This document shows, in pieces, positions 26,789 through 35,024 of a stretch of DNA of 64,000 nucleotides. Under the pieces are notes generated by a model, which saw only the letters and a list, made by a program, of their open reading frames with translations, was not told the DNA's origin and did not search any database. The stretch lies in the NCBI RefSeq assembly GCF_003259905.1, contig NZ_QLMG01000001.1, positions 109,890 to 173,889 on the forward strand. Reading direction: 5' to 3'. The stretch comes from Salipiger aestuarii (GTDB taxonomy: Bacteria > Pseudomonadota > Alphaproteobacteria > Rhodobacterales > Rhodobacteraceae). The position numbers and the translations under genes are program-made. The first letter of the stretch is position 1. Every line of letters begins with the position of its first letter.

Positions 26789-27697
26789 ATGCAGGTCTAC
26801 CTCCCCATCGCCGAGATCTCGGTCAATATCCTCTTGCTGTTCGGGCTGGGCGCGCTGGTGGGCATCCTTTCGGGCATGTTTGGCGTCGGGGGCGGGTTTC
26901 TGATTACGCCGCTGCTGTTTTTCATGGGCATCCCGCCTGCGGTGGCGGTGGCGACCGGGGCGAACCAGATCGTCGCCAGTTCGGTGTCGGGCGTGCTGGC
27001 GCATCTCAAACGGCGAACGGTCGATCTGCGCATGGGCACGGTTCTGTTGTCCGGGGGCATCGTGGGCGCGGCGGTCGGGATCTGGGTTTTCAACCTGCTC
27101 AAGGGGATGGGCCAGGTCGATCTGCTGGTCCGCCTGTGCTATGTGGTGTTTCTGGGAATCATCGGCGGGCTTATGTTCTTTGAAAGCCTGGCCGCGCTGC
27201 GCCGATCGCGCCGGGGCGGTCCGCCCAGGCGCAAACATCACGGCTGGGTCCACGGGCTGCCGTTCAAGGTGCGGTTCCGGACATCCGGCTTGTATATCTC
27301 GGCCATCCCGCCGGCGCTGGTGGGGCTGTGCGTCGGGGTGCTGTCGGCGATCATGGGCGTGGGCGGCGGGTTCATCATGGTGCCCGCGATGATCTATCTG
27401 CTGGGGATGCCGACCAAGGTGGTGGTGGGCACCTCGCTGTTCCAGATCATCTTTGTGACCGCGTTCACCACCATGGCCCATGCCATCACCAGCCAGACGG
27501 TCGACATCCTGCTGGCGCTGGTGTTGCTGATCGGCGGAGTGATCGGCGCGCAGATCGGCACCGCCCTGGGCATGCGTCTGAAGGCCGAACAACTGCGTAT
27601 CGCGCTGGCGGCGCTGGTGCTGCTGGTCTGCGGCAAGCTGGCGCTGGATCTGTTCCTGACCCCGGCCGACCTGTTCGAACTGGGGGTGGGCGAATGA
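26789..27697 (+). CDS. TauE/SafE-family membrane exporter
   Basis: A 302-residue polytopic membrane protein with the two-fold repeat of the family: GILSGMFGVGGGFLITPLLF in the first half and GVLSAIMGVGGGFIMVPAMI in the second. The family exports sulfite or other organosulfur or sulfoacetate-type anions. A basic cytoplasmic loop (RRSRRGGPPRRKHHG) separates the halves. The start is ATG 26789 (MQVYLPIAE). It overlaps the next gene by ATGA, so the two are translationally coupled. Confidence 0.9.
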   Translation: MQVYLPIAEISVNILLLFGLGALVGILSGMFGVGGGFLITPLLFFMGIPPAVAVATGANQIVASSVSGVLAHLKRRTVDLRMGTVLLSGGIVGAAVGIWVFNLLKGMGQVDLLVRLCYVVFLGIIGGLMFFESLAALRRSRRGGPPRRKHHGWVHGLPFKVRFRTSGLYISAIPPALVGLCVGVLSAIMGVGGGFIMVPAMIYLLGMPTKVVVGTSLFQIIFVTAFTTMAHAITSQTVDILLALVLLIGGVIGAQIGTALGMRLKAEQLRIALAALVLLVCGKLALDLFLTPADLFELGVGE

Positions 27698-28452
27698 TCC
27701 GCGCGCTGCTTTTGCTGCTGGCGCTGACCCTGCCTGCCCGCGCGGAAGAGGTCGTCATGGGCCTTAGCCGTGACAGCGTCGCGATCACCACCGATTTCAA
27801 CGGTTCCGAGGTGCTGATCTTTGGCGCGGTCAAGCGCGAGGCGGCGATCCAGGCCGATCCTCCGCTGCGGGTGATCGTGTCGGTCGCGGGGCCGGTGACC
27901 CCGGTCACCGTCTGGCGCAAGGAACGCCGCCTTGGCATCTGGGTCAACACCGAGGCGGTCGAGATCGACGCCGCCCCGTCGTTTTATGCCGTCGCAAGCT
28001 CGGCCCCCTGGGATGAGTCGATTTCCGAGGTCGAGGACCTGCGCCACAAGGTGTCCATCGAACGCGCCATCCGGTCGGTCGGTGCGCCGATGGCCATTGC
28101 CGACAGTCAGAGCTTTACCGACGCGCTGATCCGGGTTCGCGAAAGGGCGGGCCTGTACAAGACCTTTTACGACAGCGTCGAATTTCGCGAATCGACGCTG
28201 TTCGACGTGGCGATCCGCATGCCCGCGACCATCGTCGAAGGCACCTACACCACCCGCGTCTTCCTGACGCGCGGCGGCACGGTGGTGTCACAGCACGCAT
28301 CCACCCTTGAGGTGCGCAAAGTCGGGTTGGAACGCTGGCTGTTCAACCTGTCCCGAAACCAGTCCGCCCTCTATGGTCTCTTGTCCCTGGTGATCGCCAT
28401 CGCCGCGGGCTGGGGGGCCTCGGCGGCCTTCAGAGCGTTGAAATCCGGATGA
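27694..28452 (+). CDS. TIGR02186-family membrane-anchored periplasmic protein
   Basis: A 252-residue protein with signal peptide (MIRALLLLLALTLPARA), a large periplasmic domain beginning EEVVMGLSRDSVAITTDF, and one C-terminal membrane helix (ALYGLLSLVIAIAAGWGASA). This is the family found next to TauE-type exporters in Rhodobacterales and relatives. Its role is not established; a periplasmic accessory to the exporter is the simplest inference. It overlaps the TauE gene by 4 bases and the thioesterase gene by 4 bases. Confidence 0.85.
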   Translation: MIRALLLLLALTLPARAEEVVMGLSRDSVAITTDFNGSEVLIFGAVKREAAIQADPPLRVIVSVAGPVTPVTVWRKERRLGIWVNTEAVEIDAAPSFYAVASSAPWDESISEVEDLRHKVSIERAIRSVGAPMAIADSQSFTDALIRVRERAGLYKTFYDSVEFRESTLFDVAIRMPATIVEGTYTTRVFLTRGGTVVSQHASTLEVRKVGLERWLFNLSRNQSALYGLLSLVIAIAAGWGASAAFRALKSG

Positions 28453-28880
28453 GTCGCCGCCCCCCATCGCCCCGTAGCGCCTATGCGCGATTCTATCCCA
28501 TCCAGACCCGGTGGAAGGACAACGACGCCTACGGGCACATCAACAATGTCACTTACCTGTCCTATTTCGACACGGCGGTCAGCCTGTGGCAGATCGAACA
28601 GGGAATGGAGATCGCGCAAGAGGGCGGTCTGCGCTTTCTGGTGGTCGAATCGGGCTGCACCTACCACGCCGAGGCGCGCTTTCCCGACCCGTTGCAGGCC
28701 GGCATACGGGTCGGCAGGCTGGGCAGCTCTTCGGTGCGCTTCGAGATCGGCATCTTTCGGGGCGACGAATCCACCGCCTGCGTCGAGGGTTTTTTCATCC
28801 ACGTTCTGGTCAACCCGCAGACCCGGCCGATTCCGATCCCGCAGGATGCGCGCGCCCGGCTGACGGCGCTGATCGTCTGA
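28449..28880 (+). CDS. Acyl-CoA thioesterase, 4HBT hotdog fold
   Basis: A 143-residue cytoplasmic thioesterase of the YbgC/FadM type. The N-terminal signature is TRWKDNDAYGHINNVTYLSY, with the Asp/His of D-x-x-GH positioned as in 4-hydroxybenzoyl-CoA thioesterases. It probably hydrolyses an acyl-CoA; chain length cannot be judged. It is coupled by an ATGA overlap to the TIGR02186 gene, though no common function is obvious. Confidence 0.88.
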   Translation: MSRRPPSPRSAYARFYPIQTRWKDNDAYGHINNVTYLSYFDTAVSLWQIEQGMEIAQEGGLRFLVVESGCTYHAEARFPDPLQAGIRVGRLGSSSVRFEIGIFRGDESTACVEGFFIHVLVNPQTRPIPIPQDARARLTALIV

Positions 28881-28900
28881 CGGGTCCGGGGCCGGGCGGG

Positions 28901-29410
28901 TCACGCAAGGCGGCAGGCGTAGACGTTGTTCGGATAAGCCTGATCGCCGATGCGAAACTGCGTCTGCCCGACCTGTCGAAACCCGGTCGCAAGGTAAAAG
29001 CCGATCGCGGGGGTGTTTTCCGCATTGGTCGCCAGCCAGACGGACGGCGCAGCTTCATCGTGGCACAATTCGAACGCGGCGTTCAGCAGCGCCCGGCCGA
29101 TGCCTTTGCCCTGATGGCGCGGCTGAACGTACAAGGTCGCGATTTCGACATCGTGGCAACCCTCGACAGGGGCAGGGCTGCCTCGCGCCAGGCGCAGCAC
29201 GCCGTCGATCCCATCGGCGTTTTCGGACACCAGAAAGGTCTGGTCAGGGTCCGCGATCAGGGTTTCGGTGTTTTCGCGCGTAAAGGTGCGTAGCGCGTAA
29301 TCCGCGAAAAATGCGCTAACGCCCCGCTTGATATAGGTGCCGATCCACACCTCGATCGAGATCGCGGCAATGCTTGATGCATCTGACAGTCGGGCGGGGC
29401 GAAGCAGCAT
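28901..29410 (-). CDS. GNAT-family N-acetyltransferase
   Basis: A 169-residue acetyl-CoA-dependent acetyltransferase. Motif A is IATLYVQPRHQGKGIGRALL (acetyl-CoA pyrophosphate loop RHQGKGIG) and motif B is NAENTPAIGFYLATGFRQVG. The start is the ATG at 29408-29410 (MLLRPARLSD); the open frame extends upstream but without family similarity. The substrate is unknown. It converges on the thioesterase gene 20 bases away. Confidence 0.86.
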   Translation of the reverse strand: MLLRPARLSDASSIAAISIEVWIGTYIKRGVSAFFADYALRTFTRENTETLIADPDQTFLVSENADGIDGVLRLARGSPAPVEGCHDVEIATLYVQPRHQGKGIGRALLNAAFELCHDEAAPSVWLATNAENTPAIGFYLATGFRQVGQTQFRIGDQAYPNNVYACRLA

Positions 29411-29533
29411 CGGCGCAGGATGACAGCTTTCGGGGGCAAGGTGAATGCCCCGCCGTGACTTTGGTGGCGGCGGGGGCGCGGAACCCGCCCCAAGGTCAGT
29501 GCGTTCGGCCAGGTCAGCCGCAAGGAATATGCC

Positions 29534-29977
29534 ATGAATGACGTCACGCCGATCACCGCGACCAAGGACCAGCTTTCGGTCCTTCAGCATCTTTTGTCGC
29601 GCAGCGCCGATTGCCGCGCCTGGTTTGCCGAAATGGCCGACAAGGCCGAGCCGGATTTCCGCTTTGTCGCGCTGAAATTCCGCGGCCTGCATGTCGAGCA
29701 AAGCCAGCGCATCGCAGCGATCATCACGGCGCTGGGCGGAGATCCGGACGGGAGCGAAGGGTTCAGGGCCGCGATCAGCCGCACCACCGTGTCGCTGCGA
29801 TCTCTGTTCGGAGACGTCGACGGCGACATGATGGCCGCCGTGGAAGACGCCGAAGCGCAGGTGCTGGGCGATTTCGACGCGGCACTCAGCTGTCTGCCGC
29901 CGTCGCCCTATCGCGATGAGCTTGCGCAAATGAAGCGCGAGTTGATCGCGCTTCTGGCGGATGAACCCATCAACTGA
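29534..29977 (+). CDS. DUF2383/PA2169-like four-helix-bundle protein
   Basis: A 147-residue, all-helical, acidic protein. QLSVLQHLLSRSADCRAWFA near the N-terminus and LKFRGLHVEQSQRIAAIITA next match the ferritin-like helix pattern of the PA2169/DUF2383 family, which is often stress-linked. Function is not known. It is divergent from the GNAT gene with 123 bases between them, and followed by a weak hairpin (CGGGCA/TGCCCG, about 30012-30036). Confidence 0.7.
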   Translation: MNDVTPITATKDQLSVLQHLLSRSADCRAWFAEMADKAEPDFRFVALKFRGLHVEQSQRIAAIITALGGDPDGSEGFRAAISRTTVSLRSLFGDVDGDMMAAVEDAEAQVLGDFDAALSCLPPSPYRDELAQMKRELIALLADEPIN

Positions 29978-30168
29978 TCGGCGCCATTGCAGGGCAGATA
30001 AATAAGCCGGGCAGGGTTTTCTTTTTGCCCGATTGATGGATCTGCCTTCGTAATCCTTGCGCGGATGATACCAGAAACGCGGAACGGTCCGTTTTGCGCG
30101 ACGTGCCGCTTGTTGGCGTCATGTCTTCTCCCTTTTTATCACGCCATTGTGAAAATAAGAGAGATGGC

Positions 30169-30885
30169 ATGAAAATTATCAGATTTTTCCCTGCATTTGC
30201 CCTGGCCTTTGCCGCTGCGTGTACTTTGCCACCAACCGTCGCGATTAAGTCGAAATCAATCGCGGCGGATCATCCGGTTTATCGACCAGCTCCGACGGAA
30301 AAGCGATTGGGAAGCTCTGGCGACGGCCTTGTCGGGCTGGGAACCCAGGACCTGACCCGCTTTGCCTTTGCACTTGACCGGGAATATCAGCAACTTGCGT
30401 TTCAGACCGAACAGGTGAACATCGCGCTGAATGGCGCGATGTTCGTTTCGGCGATGGCTCTTGCGCTCAACCCGCTTTACGGGGTGACCGATGAAGTGAT
30501 TGCGCGGCGGACGGTCGCGGCTTTGGGCATTAGCGAAATCGCCACCTATGCGGATTCCAATCAAGCCGCGCGCGCCCTGAGGCTTGCCGCAAGCGATGCG
30601 CTTTGCATGGCGACCACCACCTCGCAGGGCACTGGGGCCGGAAATGATTTTCAGAAAAGCACGAAATTCGTTGCCGCGCTGCGCTGGTCGCACAACAATC
30701 TGCGTCAGCGTCTGAAACGCCGCAGATTTAACATCACCGATCTGGTGACCTGTCTTTCGGAGAGTTCGACCGAGGGGGCGTTGAAAACCGAAGACACGAT
30801 CACGGTCACCAACGCATTGCTGACAACCCGCGCCGAAGCCGATGACGACGACTACATGAAACGTCTGGCCGGGTGCCTTAGCTGA
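30169..30885 (+). CDS. Putative lipoprotein of unknown function, AT-richer than neighbours
   Basis: A 238-residue product. The N-terminus MKIIRFFPAFALAFAAAC is a signal peptide ending in a lipobox-like AAAC with Cys18 as the lipidation site. A hydrophobic stretch (ALNGAMFVSAMALALNPLYG) follows at about residues 85-105. I do not recognise the family. An AGAGAG purine tract precedes the ATG. The promoter area and first 100 codons are richer in A/T and use codons such as AAA and ATT more than neighbours do, which may mean a relatively recent acquisition. It is convergent with the response regulator gene. Confidence 0.75.
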   Translation: MKIIRFFPAFALAFAAACTLPPTVAIKSKSIAADHPVYRPAPTEKRLGSSGDGLVGLGTQDLTRFAFALDREYQQLAFQTEQVNIALNGAMFVSAMALALNPLYGVTDEVIARRTVAALGISEIATYADSNQAARALRLAASDALCMATTTSQGTGAGNDFQKSTKFVAALRWSHNNLRQRLKRRRFNITDLVTCLSESSTEGALKTEDTITVTNALLTTRAEADDDDYMKRLAGCLS

Positions 30886-30887
30886 CG

Positions 30888-31589
30888 TCAGCCCCACTCC
30901 ACGTCGCCCAGAAAGATATAGCCCGCGCCATAGATCGTCTTGATCAGGCGCGGGTTTCTTGGGTCTTCGCGCAGCTTCTGGCGCAGCCGCGAAATCCGCA
31001 CATCCATCGCCCGATCAAAGCTTTCGCCGGCGGCGCCCCCCAGCGATTCCTGCATTTGCGCACGGGTGATGAGGCGCTTGGGGGCGTCCAGAAACAGTCG
31101 CAGCACCTCGCCCTCGGCATGGGAAAACGGTGTTTCCACGCCGCCCGCGTCTTCCAGCGCATAGCGGTCGAAATGGGCGGTCCAGCCGGCGAACCGCGCG
31201 GTGTTGCCACGCTGGGTTTCGCGTCTGGGCGCACGCAGGCGGGCGCGGATGCGCGCCACCACCTCGGTTGGATCGAAGGGTTTGATGATGTAGTCGTCGG
31301 CGCCCAGTTCCAGCCCCGTTACCCGGTCCTGCACCTGCGCGCGCCCCGAGATGATGATGACCACCGCCCCCTGTTCCAGCGCCAGCCGGTGCACAAGGCT
31401 CAGCCCGTCGCGGTCGGGCAAGCCCAGATCCACAAGGCAGACATCCGGGCGGGCGCGTTTCAGCGCGGCCTCGAATTCGGCGGCGCGCGCAAAGGCGCTG
31501 GTGCGAAACCCCGCGTCGGCCAGCGCCTCGGACAACATCGAGCGGATAGCCGGTTCATCGTCAAGGATCGACACGAGCGGGGCGGTCAT
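30888..31589 (-). CDS. OmpR/PhoB-family response regulator
   Basis: A 233-residue regulator. The receiver domain has acidic pocket D10/D11, phospho-acceptor D54 (CLVDLGLPDRDG) and Lys in ADDYIIKPFD. The C-terminal winged helix carries AEGEVLRLFLDAPKRLITRA and ISRLRQKLREDP, ending LIKTIYGAGYIF. It overlaps the upstream kinase gene by 4 bases, so the two form a co-expressed two-component pair. Targets are unknown; the divergent metal transporter is a candidate. Confidence 0.93.
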   Translation of the reverse strand: MTAPLVSILDDEPAIRSMLSEALADAGFRTSAFARAAEFEAALKRARPDVCLVDLGLPDRDGLSLVHRLALEQGAVVIIISGRAQVQDRVTGLELGADDYIIKPFDPTEVVARIRARLRAPRRETQRGNTARFAGWTAHFDRYALEDAGGVETPFSHAEGEVLRLFLDAPKRLITRAQMQESLGGAAGESFDRAMDVRISRLRQKLREDPRNPRLIKTIYGAGYIFLGDVEWG

Positions 31590-33457
31590 GCGGGCACCTC
31601 GGTCAGGAAGGCGGCCAGCGCCTCGGGGGAAAACGGTTTGCGCAGCACCGGGCCAAGGGCCGCGGCGCGCTGATACAGCGCGCTGGACTCGGGCAGGGCT
31701 GTCATCAGGCGCACGGGCAGGCCCGGCAGGCGGGCGGGCAGGTCGGTGCCGGGCGCGGTGCCTTCCAGCGTGATGTCGGACAGCACGACATCCACGTCCA
31801 GACCTTCGGCCAGGGCGCAGGCCTCGTCGACCGATGATGCCTCGGCCACCGCGTGGCCCAGCCCGGTCAGCGTCTCGCGCAGCTGGGCGCGCAGGTCGGG
31901 GTCGTCCTCGACCAGCAGAACAAGACCTGGGCGCAACAGCGAGACCGCCTCGCGCAACGGCAGGCGCAGGGTGACGCGCGCGCCGCTGTCGCCATTGGCA
32001 AGGCGCACATCGCCTCCCGCCAGCTTGGCCATGTCATAGACCATCGCCAGCCCCAGGCCGGACCCGGCGCCGCCCTTGGTGGTGAAAAACGGGTCCAACC
32101 CGTGGCTTAGAGCCAGCGGTGCAAAGCCGGGCCCGGTGTCGGTGACCACCAGTTCCAGCCAGGTGTCGCCCACCGCCCGCGCCGCCACCCGGATCGCGCC
32201 CCGCGCTCCGCAGGCGTCGGCGGCGTTCAGCACAAGGTTGAGCGCGGCATCCTGAAGCATTCCGGCATCCAGCAGGTAGACGGCGCGCGCCGTGGCCTCG
32301 ACCGTCAGCGACACGCCGCCGGGCAGCGAGGGCGTCGCCAGCGTCGCCAGATCGTCCAGAAAGGCGGGCAGCGCCACGGGCTCGGGCCGCCAGATACGGT
32401 GCGAGGTGATGTCGGCGATTCGGTTCAGCAGGTCGCCGCCCCGCCGGGCGGTCTGCAAGGTGGCGGTGACCAGCGGGGCGGCATCTGGCCCGACCATGCG
32501 CGACAGTTTCGACTGCATCCCCAGGATGATCGTCAGAAGGTTGGAAAAATCATGCGCCAGCCCCGATGTCAGTTGCGCCGCCATCTCGCGCCGCCGGGTC
32601 TGTTGCAGCGCGGCGCGGGCCTGGGTTTCCCCGGTCACGTCATGGGACAGGATGTAGACGCCCGGTTCGGCGGGATCGGGGGTGAACACCGCGCGGATGC
32701 GCCGCTGCGAATCGTCATCGGTGAATTCGAATATGCTTTGTTCGCCCGCAAGCGCCAGATCCAGGCGCGCGGACACCTTGGCCCAGGATGGCCCCAGCGC
32801 CTGCGAGCCGTGCAGCCCGACGATGTCCGACGGCCGCCCCGGCATCACCGACGACAACCGCCGATTGGAAAACGTATAGACACCCCGGTCGTCGACACGG
32901 GCGATATGGGCCGGCATCATTTCGGTGGTCAGGCGGGTGCGGGCCTCGATTTCGCGCAGTTCGGCCTGCGCTTCCCGCAGGGCCGCGTTGGCCGAAGCCA
33001 GCTGGCGATTGGTGGCGGACAGTTCTTCGGACCGGCGCAGCACCTCTTCGGACAGCAGCTCGGACCGGGTGCGCAGCAGGGCCTCTTGCTGCTTGACCGG
33101 CGTGATGTCGGTATAAACGGTGACCCAGCCGCCGTTGGGCAGGGGGGCGCCTTCGACGCTGATGGTGCGGCCGTTGGCGCGGGTGCGTTCCATGTAATGC
33201 GCCTTGAAGGCGCGGGCCTGATCGACGCGCGCCGCGACAAAGCGGTCGATATCGCCGACGGGGCCGTATTCGCCGTCTGTTGCAAGGTGGCGGATGGTGT
33301 CGTCGAACCGCGCGCCTTCGGTATACAGCGCCTGCGGCAGATCGAACATTTCGGCAAAGCGCCGGTTGGACACGGCCAGCCGCAGATCGCTGTCATAGAT
33401 CGACAGCGCCTGTTGGATCAGGTTCAGGCCCGCCTGAGTCAGCTTGTATTTCTGCAT
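31586..33457 (-). CDS. Hybrid sensor histidine kinase (PAS-PAS-kinase-receiver)
   Basis: A 623-residue soluble kinase without membrane segments. The N-terminal PAS (about 10-118) ends GGWVTVYTDITPVKQQ, followed by a coiled-coil (125-175, RSEELSATNRQLASANAALR), a second PAS (about 178-278), and the H-box GLAHDFSNLLTIILG with His302. The ATPase has DTGPGFAPLALSHG and GSGLGLAMVYD. The C-terminal receiver (512-623) has Asp561 (VVLSDI) and Lys in RKPFSP. The start at 33457 (MQKYKLTQAG) suits the domain. The intracellular PAS domains suggest a cytoplasmic signal such as redox or a ligand. It is coupled to the response regulator downstream. Confidence 0.92.
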   Translation of the reverse strand: MQKYKLTQAGLNLIQQALSIYDSDLRLAVSNRRFAEMFDLPQALYTEGARFDDTIRHLATDGEYGPVGDIDRFVAARVDQARAFKAHYMERTRANGRTISVEGAPLPNGGWVTVYTDITPVKQQEALLRTRSELLSEEVLRRSEELSATNRQLASANAALREAQAELREIEARTRLTTEMMPAHIARVDDRGVYTFSNRRLSSVMPGRPSDIVGLHGSQALGPSWAKVSARLDLALAGEQSIFEFTDDDSQRRIRAVFTPDPAEPGVYILSHDVTGETQARAALQQTRRREMAAQLTSGLAHDFSNLLTIILGMQSKLSRMVGPDAAPLVTATLQTARRGGDLLNRIADITSHRIWRPEPVALPAFLDDLATLATPSLPGGVSLTVEATARAVYLLDAGMLQDAALNLVLNAADACGARGAIRVAARAVGDTWLELVVTDTGPGFAPLALSHGLDPFFTTKGGAGSGLGLAMVYDMAKLAGGDVRLANGDSGARVTLRLPLREAVSLLRPGLVLLVEDDPDLRAQLRETLTGLGHAVAEASSVDEACALAEGLDVDVVLSDITLEGTAPGTDLPARLPGLPVRLMTALPESSALYQRAAALGPVLRKPFSPEALAAFLTEVPA

Positions 33458-33591
33458 CGTCCCCCCGGACCGGGACGCTATCACCGGCGCGGCCCAAGGG
33501 CCAGCGGGCGGGGGGCGAAGACGATATGTCCCGTTGCAGCCCGCGCGCCCGAGGTCATACACCGGCCAGAACCCAGGAAAGGAACGGTACA

Positions 33592-34878
33592 ATGCCCGGA
33601 ACGACGTCACAGACACCCGACGGGGCCAAGGCGCCGAACGGGCGCGGGCCGCGTGGCCTTGCACGGCGGTTGATGTTCATCGGGCCGGCGGTGGTGGCGT
33701 CCATCGCCTACATGGACCCCGGCAACTATGCGACGAATATCCAGGCGGGCGCGGGCTATGGCTATGCGCTGCTGTGGGTGGTGCTGATGGCGAATCTGAT
33801 CGCGATGCTGTTTCAGGCGCTGTCGGCGCGTCTGGGCATCGTCACCGGGCGCAATCTGGCCGAGCTGTCGCGCGATCATCTGCCGCGTCCGCTGGTCTGG
33901 ATGATGTGGGCGGTGTCCGAAGTGGCGGCGATGGCGACGGATCTGGCGGAATTTCTGGGCGGGGCCATCGGGCTGGCGCTGCTGACCGGGCTGCCGCTGA
34001 TCGCGGGCATGGCGATCACGGCTGCGGTGACCTACGGCATCCTGATCTTTGAACGCGGCGGGCAACGGCGGATGGAGATCATCATCGGTGCCTTCGTCGG
34101 CACCATCGGGCTGTGCTATCTGGCCGAAGTGCTGATCGCCCCGGTCGACTGGGCGGCAACGGGGATGGGGCTGGTGACGCCGCGGCTGCCCGATACCGCC
34201 GCGCTGACCATCGCTGTGGGGATCATCGGCGCCACCGTCATGCCGCACGCGATCTACCTGCATTCGGGGCTGACGCAGGCCCGCAGTGCGATCCGCGACG
34301 ACGCCGACCGCGCCCGCGTGCTGCGCTGGTCCAACATCGAGGTGATGCTGGCGCTGTCGGTCGCGGGGATGGTCAACATGGCGATGGTCATGATGGCGGC
34401 CAGCGCCTTTCACCGTGGCCATTCCGAGGTGGCCGAGATCGAAACCGCCTATCACACGCTGTCGCCTTTGCTGGGGTCCGCTGCCGCCGGGATTTTCCTT
34501 GTGTCGCTGATCGCTTCGGGGATTTCGTCTTCGGTGGTGGGCACGATGGCGGGACAGATGATCATGCAGGGATTCCTGCGGTTTCATGTGCCGCTGTGGC
34601 TGCGCAGGGCGGTCACCATGGTGCCGGCCTTTGGCGTGGTGGCGATGGGCGTCAACGCCACCGATGCGCTGGTGATGAGCCAGGTGGTGCTGTCGGTGGC
34701 GTTGCCGGTGCCGATGCTGGCCTTGCTGTATTTTTCCATGCGGCCCGAAGTTATGGGCCGGTTCGCCATCGGCCCGTGGCTGCGCTGGCCCGCCATCGCG
34801 GGGGCCTGCGTTGTGCTTACGCTCAATTTCGTGCTGCTGGCGGGGGTGTTCGGGATCAGCGCGCCGGGTCTGGGGTAA
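33592..34878 (+). CDS. mntH: Nramp-family divalent metal transporter
   Basis: A 428-residue membrane transporter importing Mn2+ and possibly Fe2+ with protons. The TM1 metal-binding motif is D42-P-G-N45 (YMDPGNYATNIQAGAGYGYA) and the TM6 motif is ATVMPHAIYLHSG. Eleven or so hydrophobic segments are evident. AGGAAAGGA precedes the ATG at 33592. It is divergent from the hybrid kinase by 134 bases. No Mur/Fur-type or MntR-type operator is obvious in that interval. Confidence 0.92.
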   Translation: MPGTTSQTPDGAKAPNGRGPRGLARRLMFIGPAVVASIAYMDPGNYATNIQAGAGYGYALLWVVLMANLIAMLFQALSARLGIVTGRNLAELSRDHLPRPLVWMMWAVSEVAAMATDLAEFLGGAIGLALLTGLPLIAGMAITAAVTYGILIFERGGQRRMEIIIGAFVGTIGLCYLAEVLIAPVDWAATGMGLVTPRLPDTAALTIAVGIIGATVMPHAIYLHSGLTQARSAIRDDADRARVLRWSNIEVMLALSVAGMVNMAMVMMAASAFHRGHSEVAEIETAYHTLSPLLGSAAAGIFLVSLIASGISSSVVGTMAGQMIMQGFLRFHVPLWLRRAVTMVPAFGVVAMGVNATDALVMSQVVLSVALPVPMLALLYFSMRPEVMGRFAIGPWLRWPAIAGACVVLTLNFVLLAGVFGISAPGLG

Positions 34879-35024
34879 CGTCTGTTACAATTCGTTAGAG
34901 TCCCGCAAAGATGACGTAAAGATTGACCGCCAGCCTGTCCGTGATCCTAATGGGATCGGAATCGCGCTGCCCCAAGGGGCAACCGGGGAAGAGGAGCCCC
35001 GGGCGATCAACGGAGGGATGAGAC

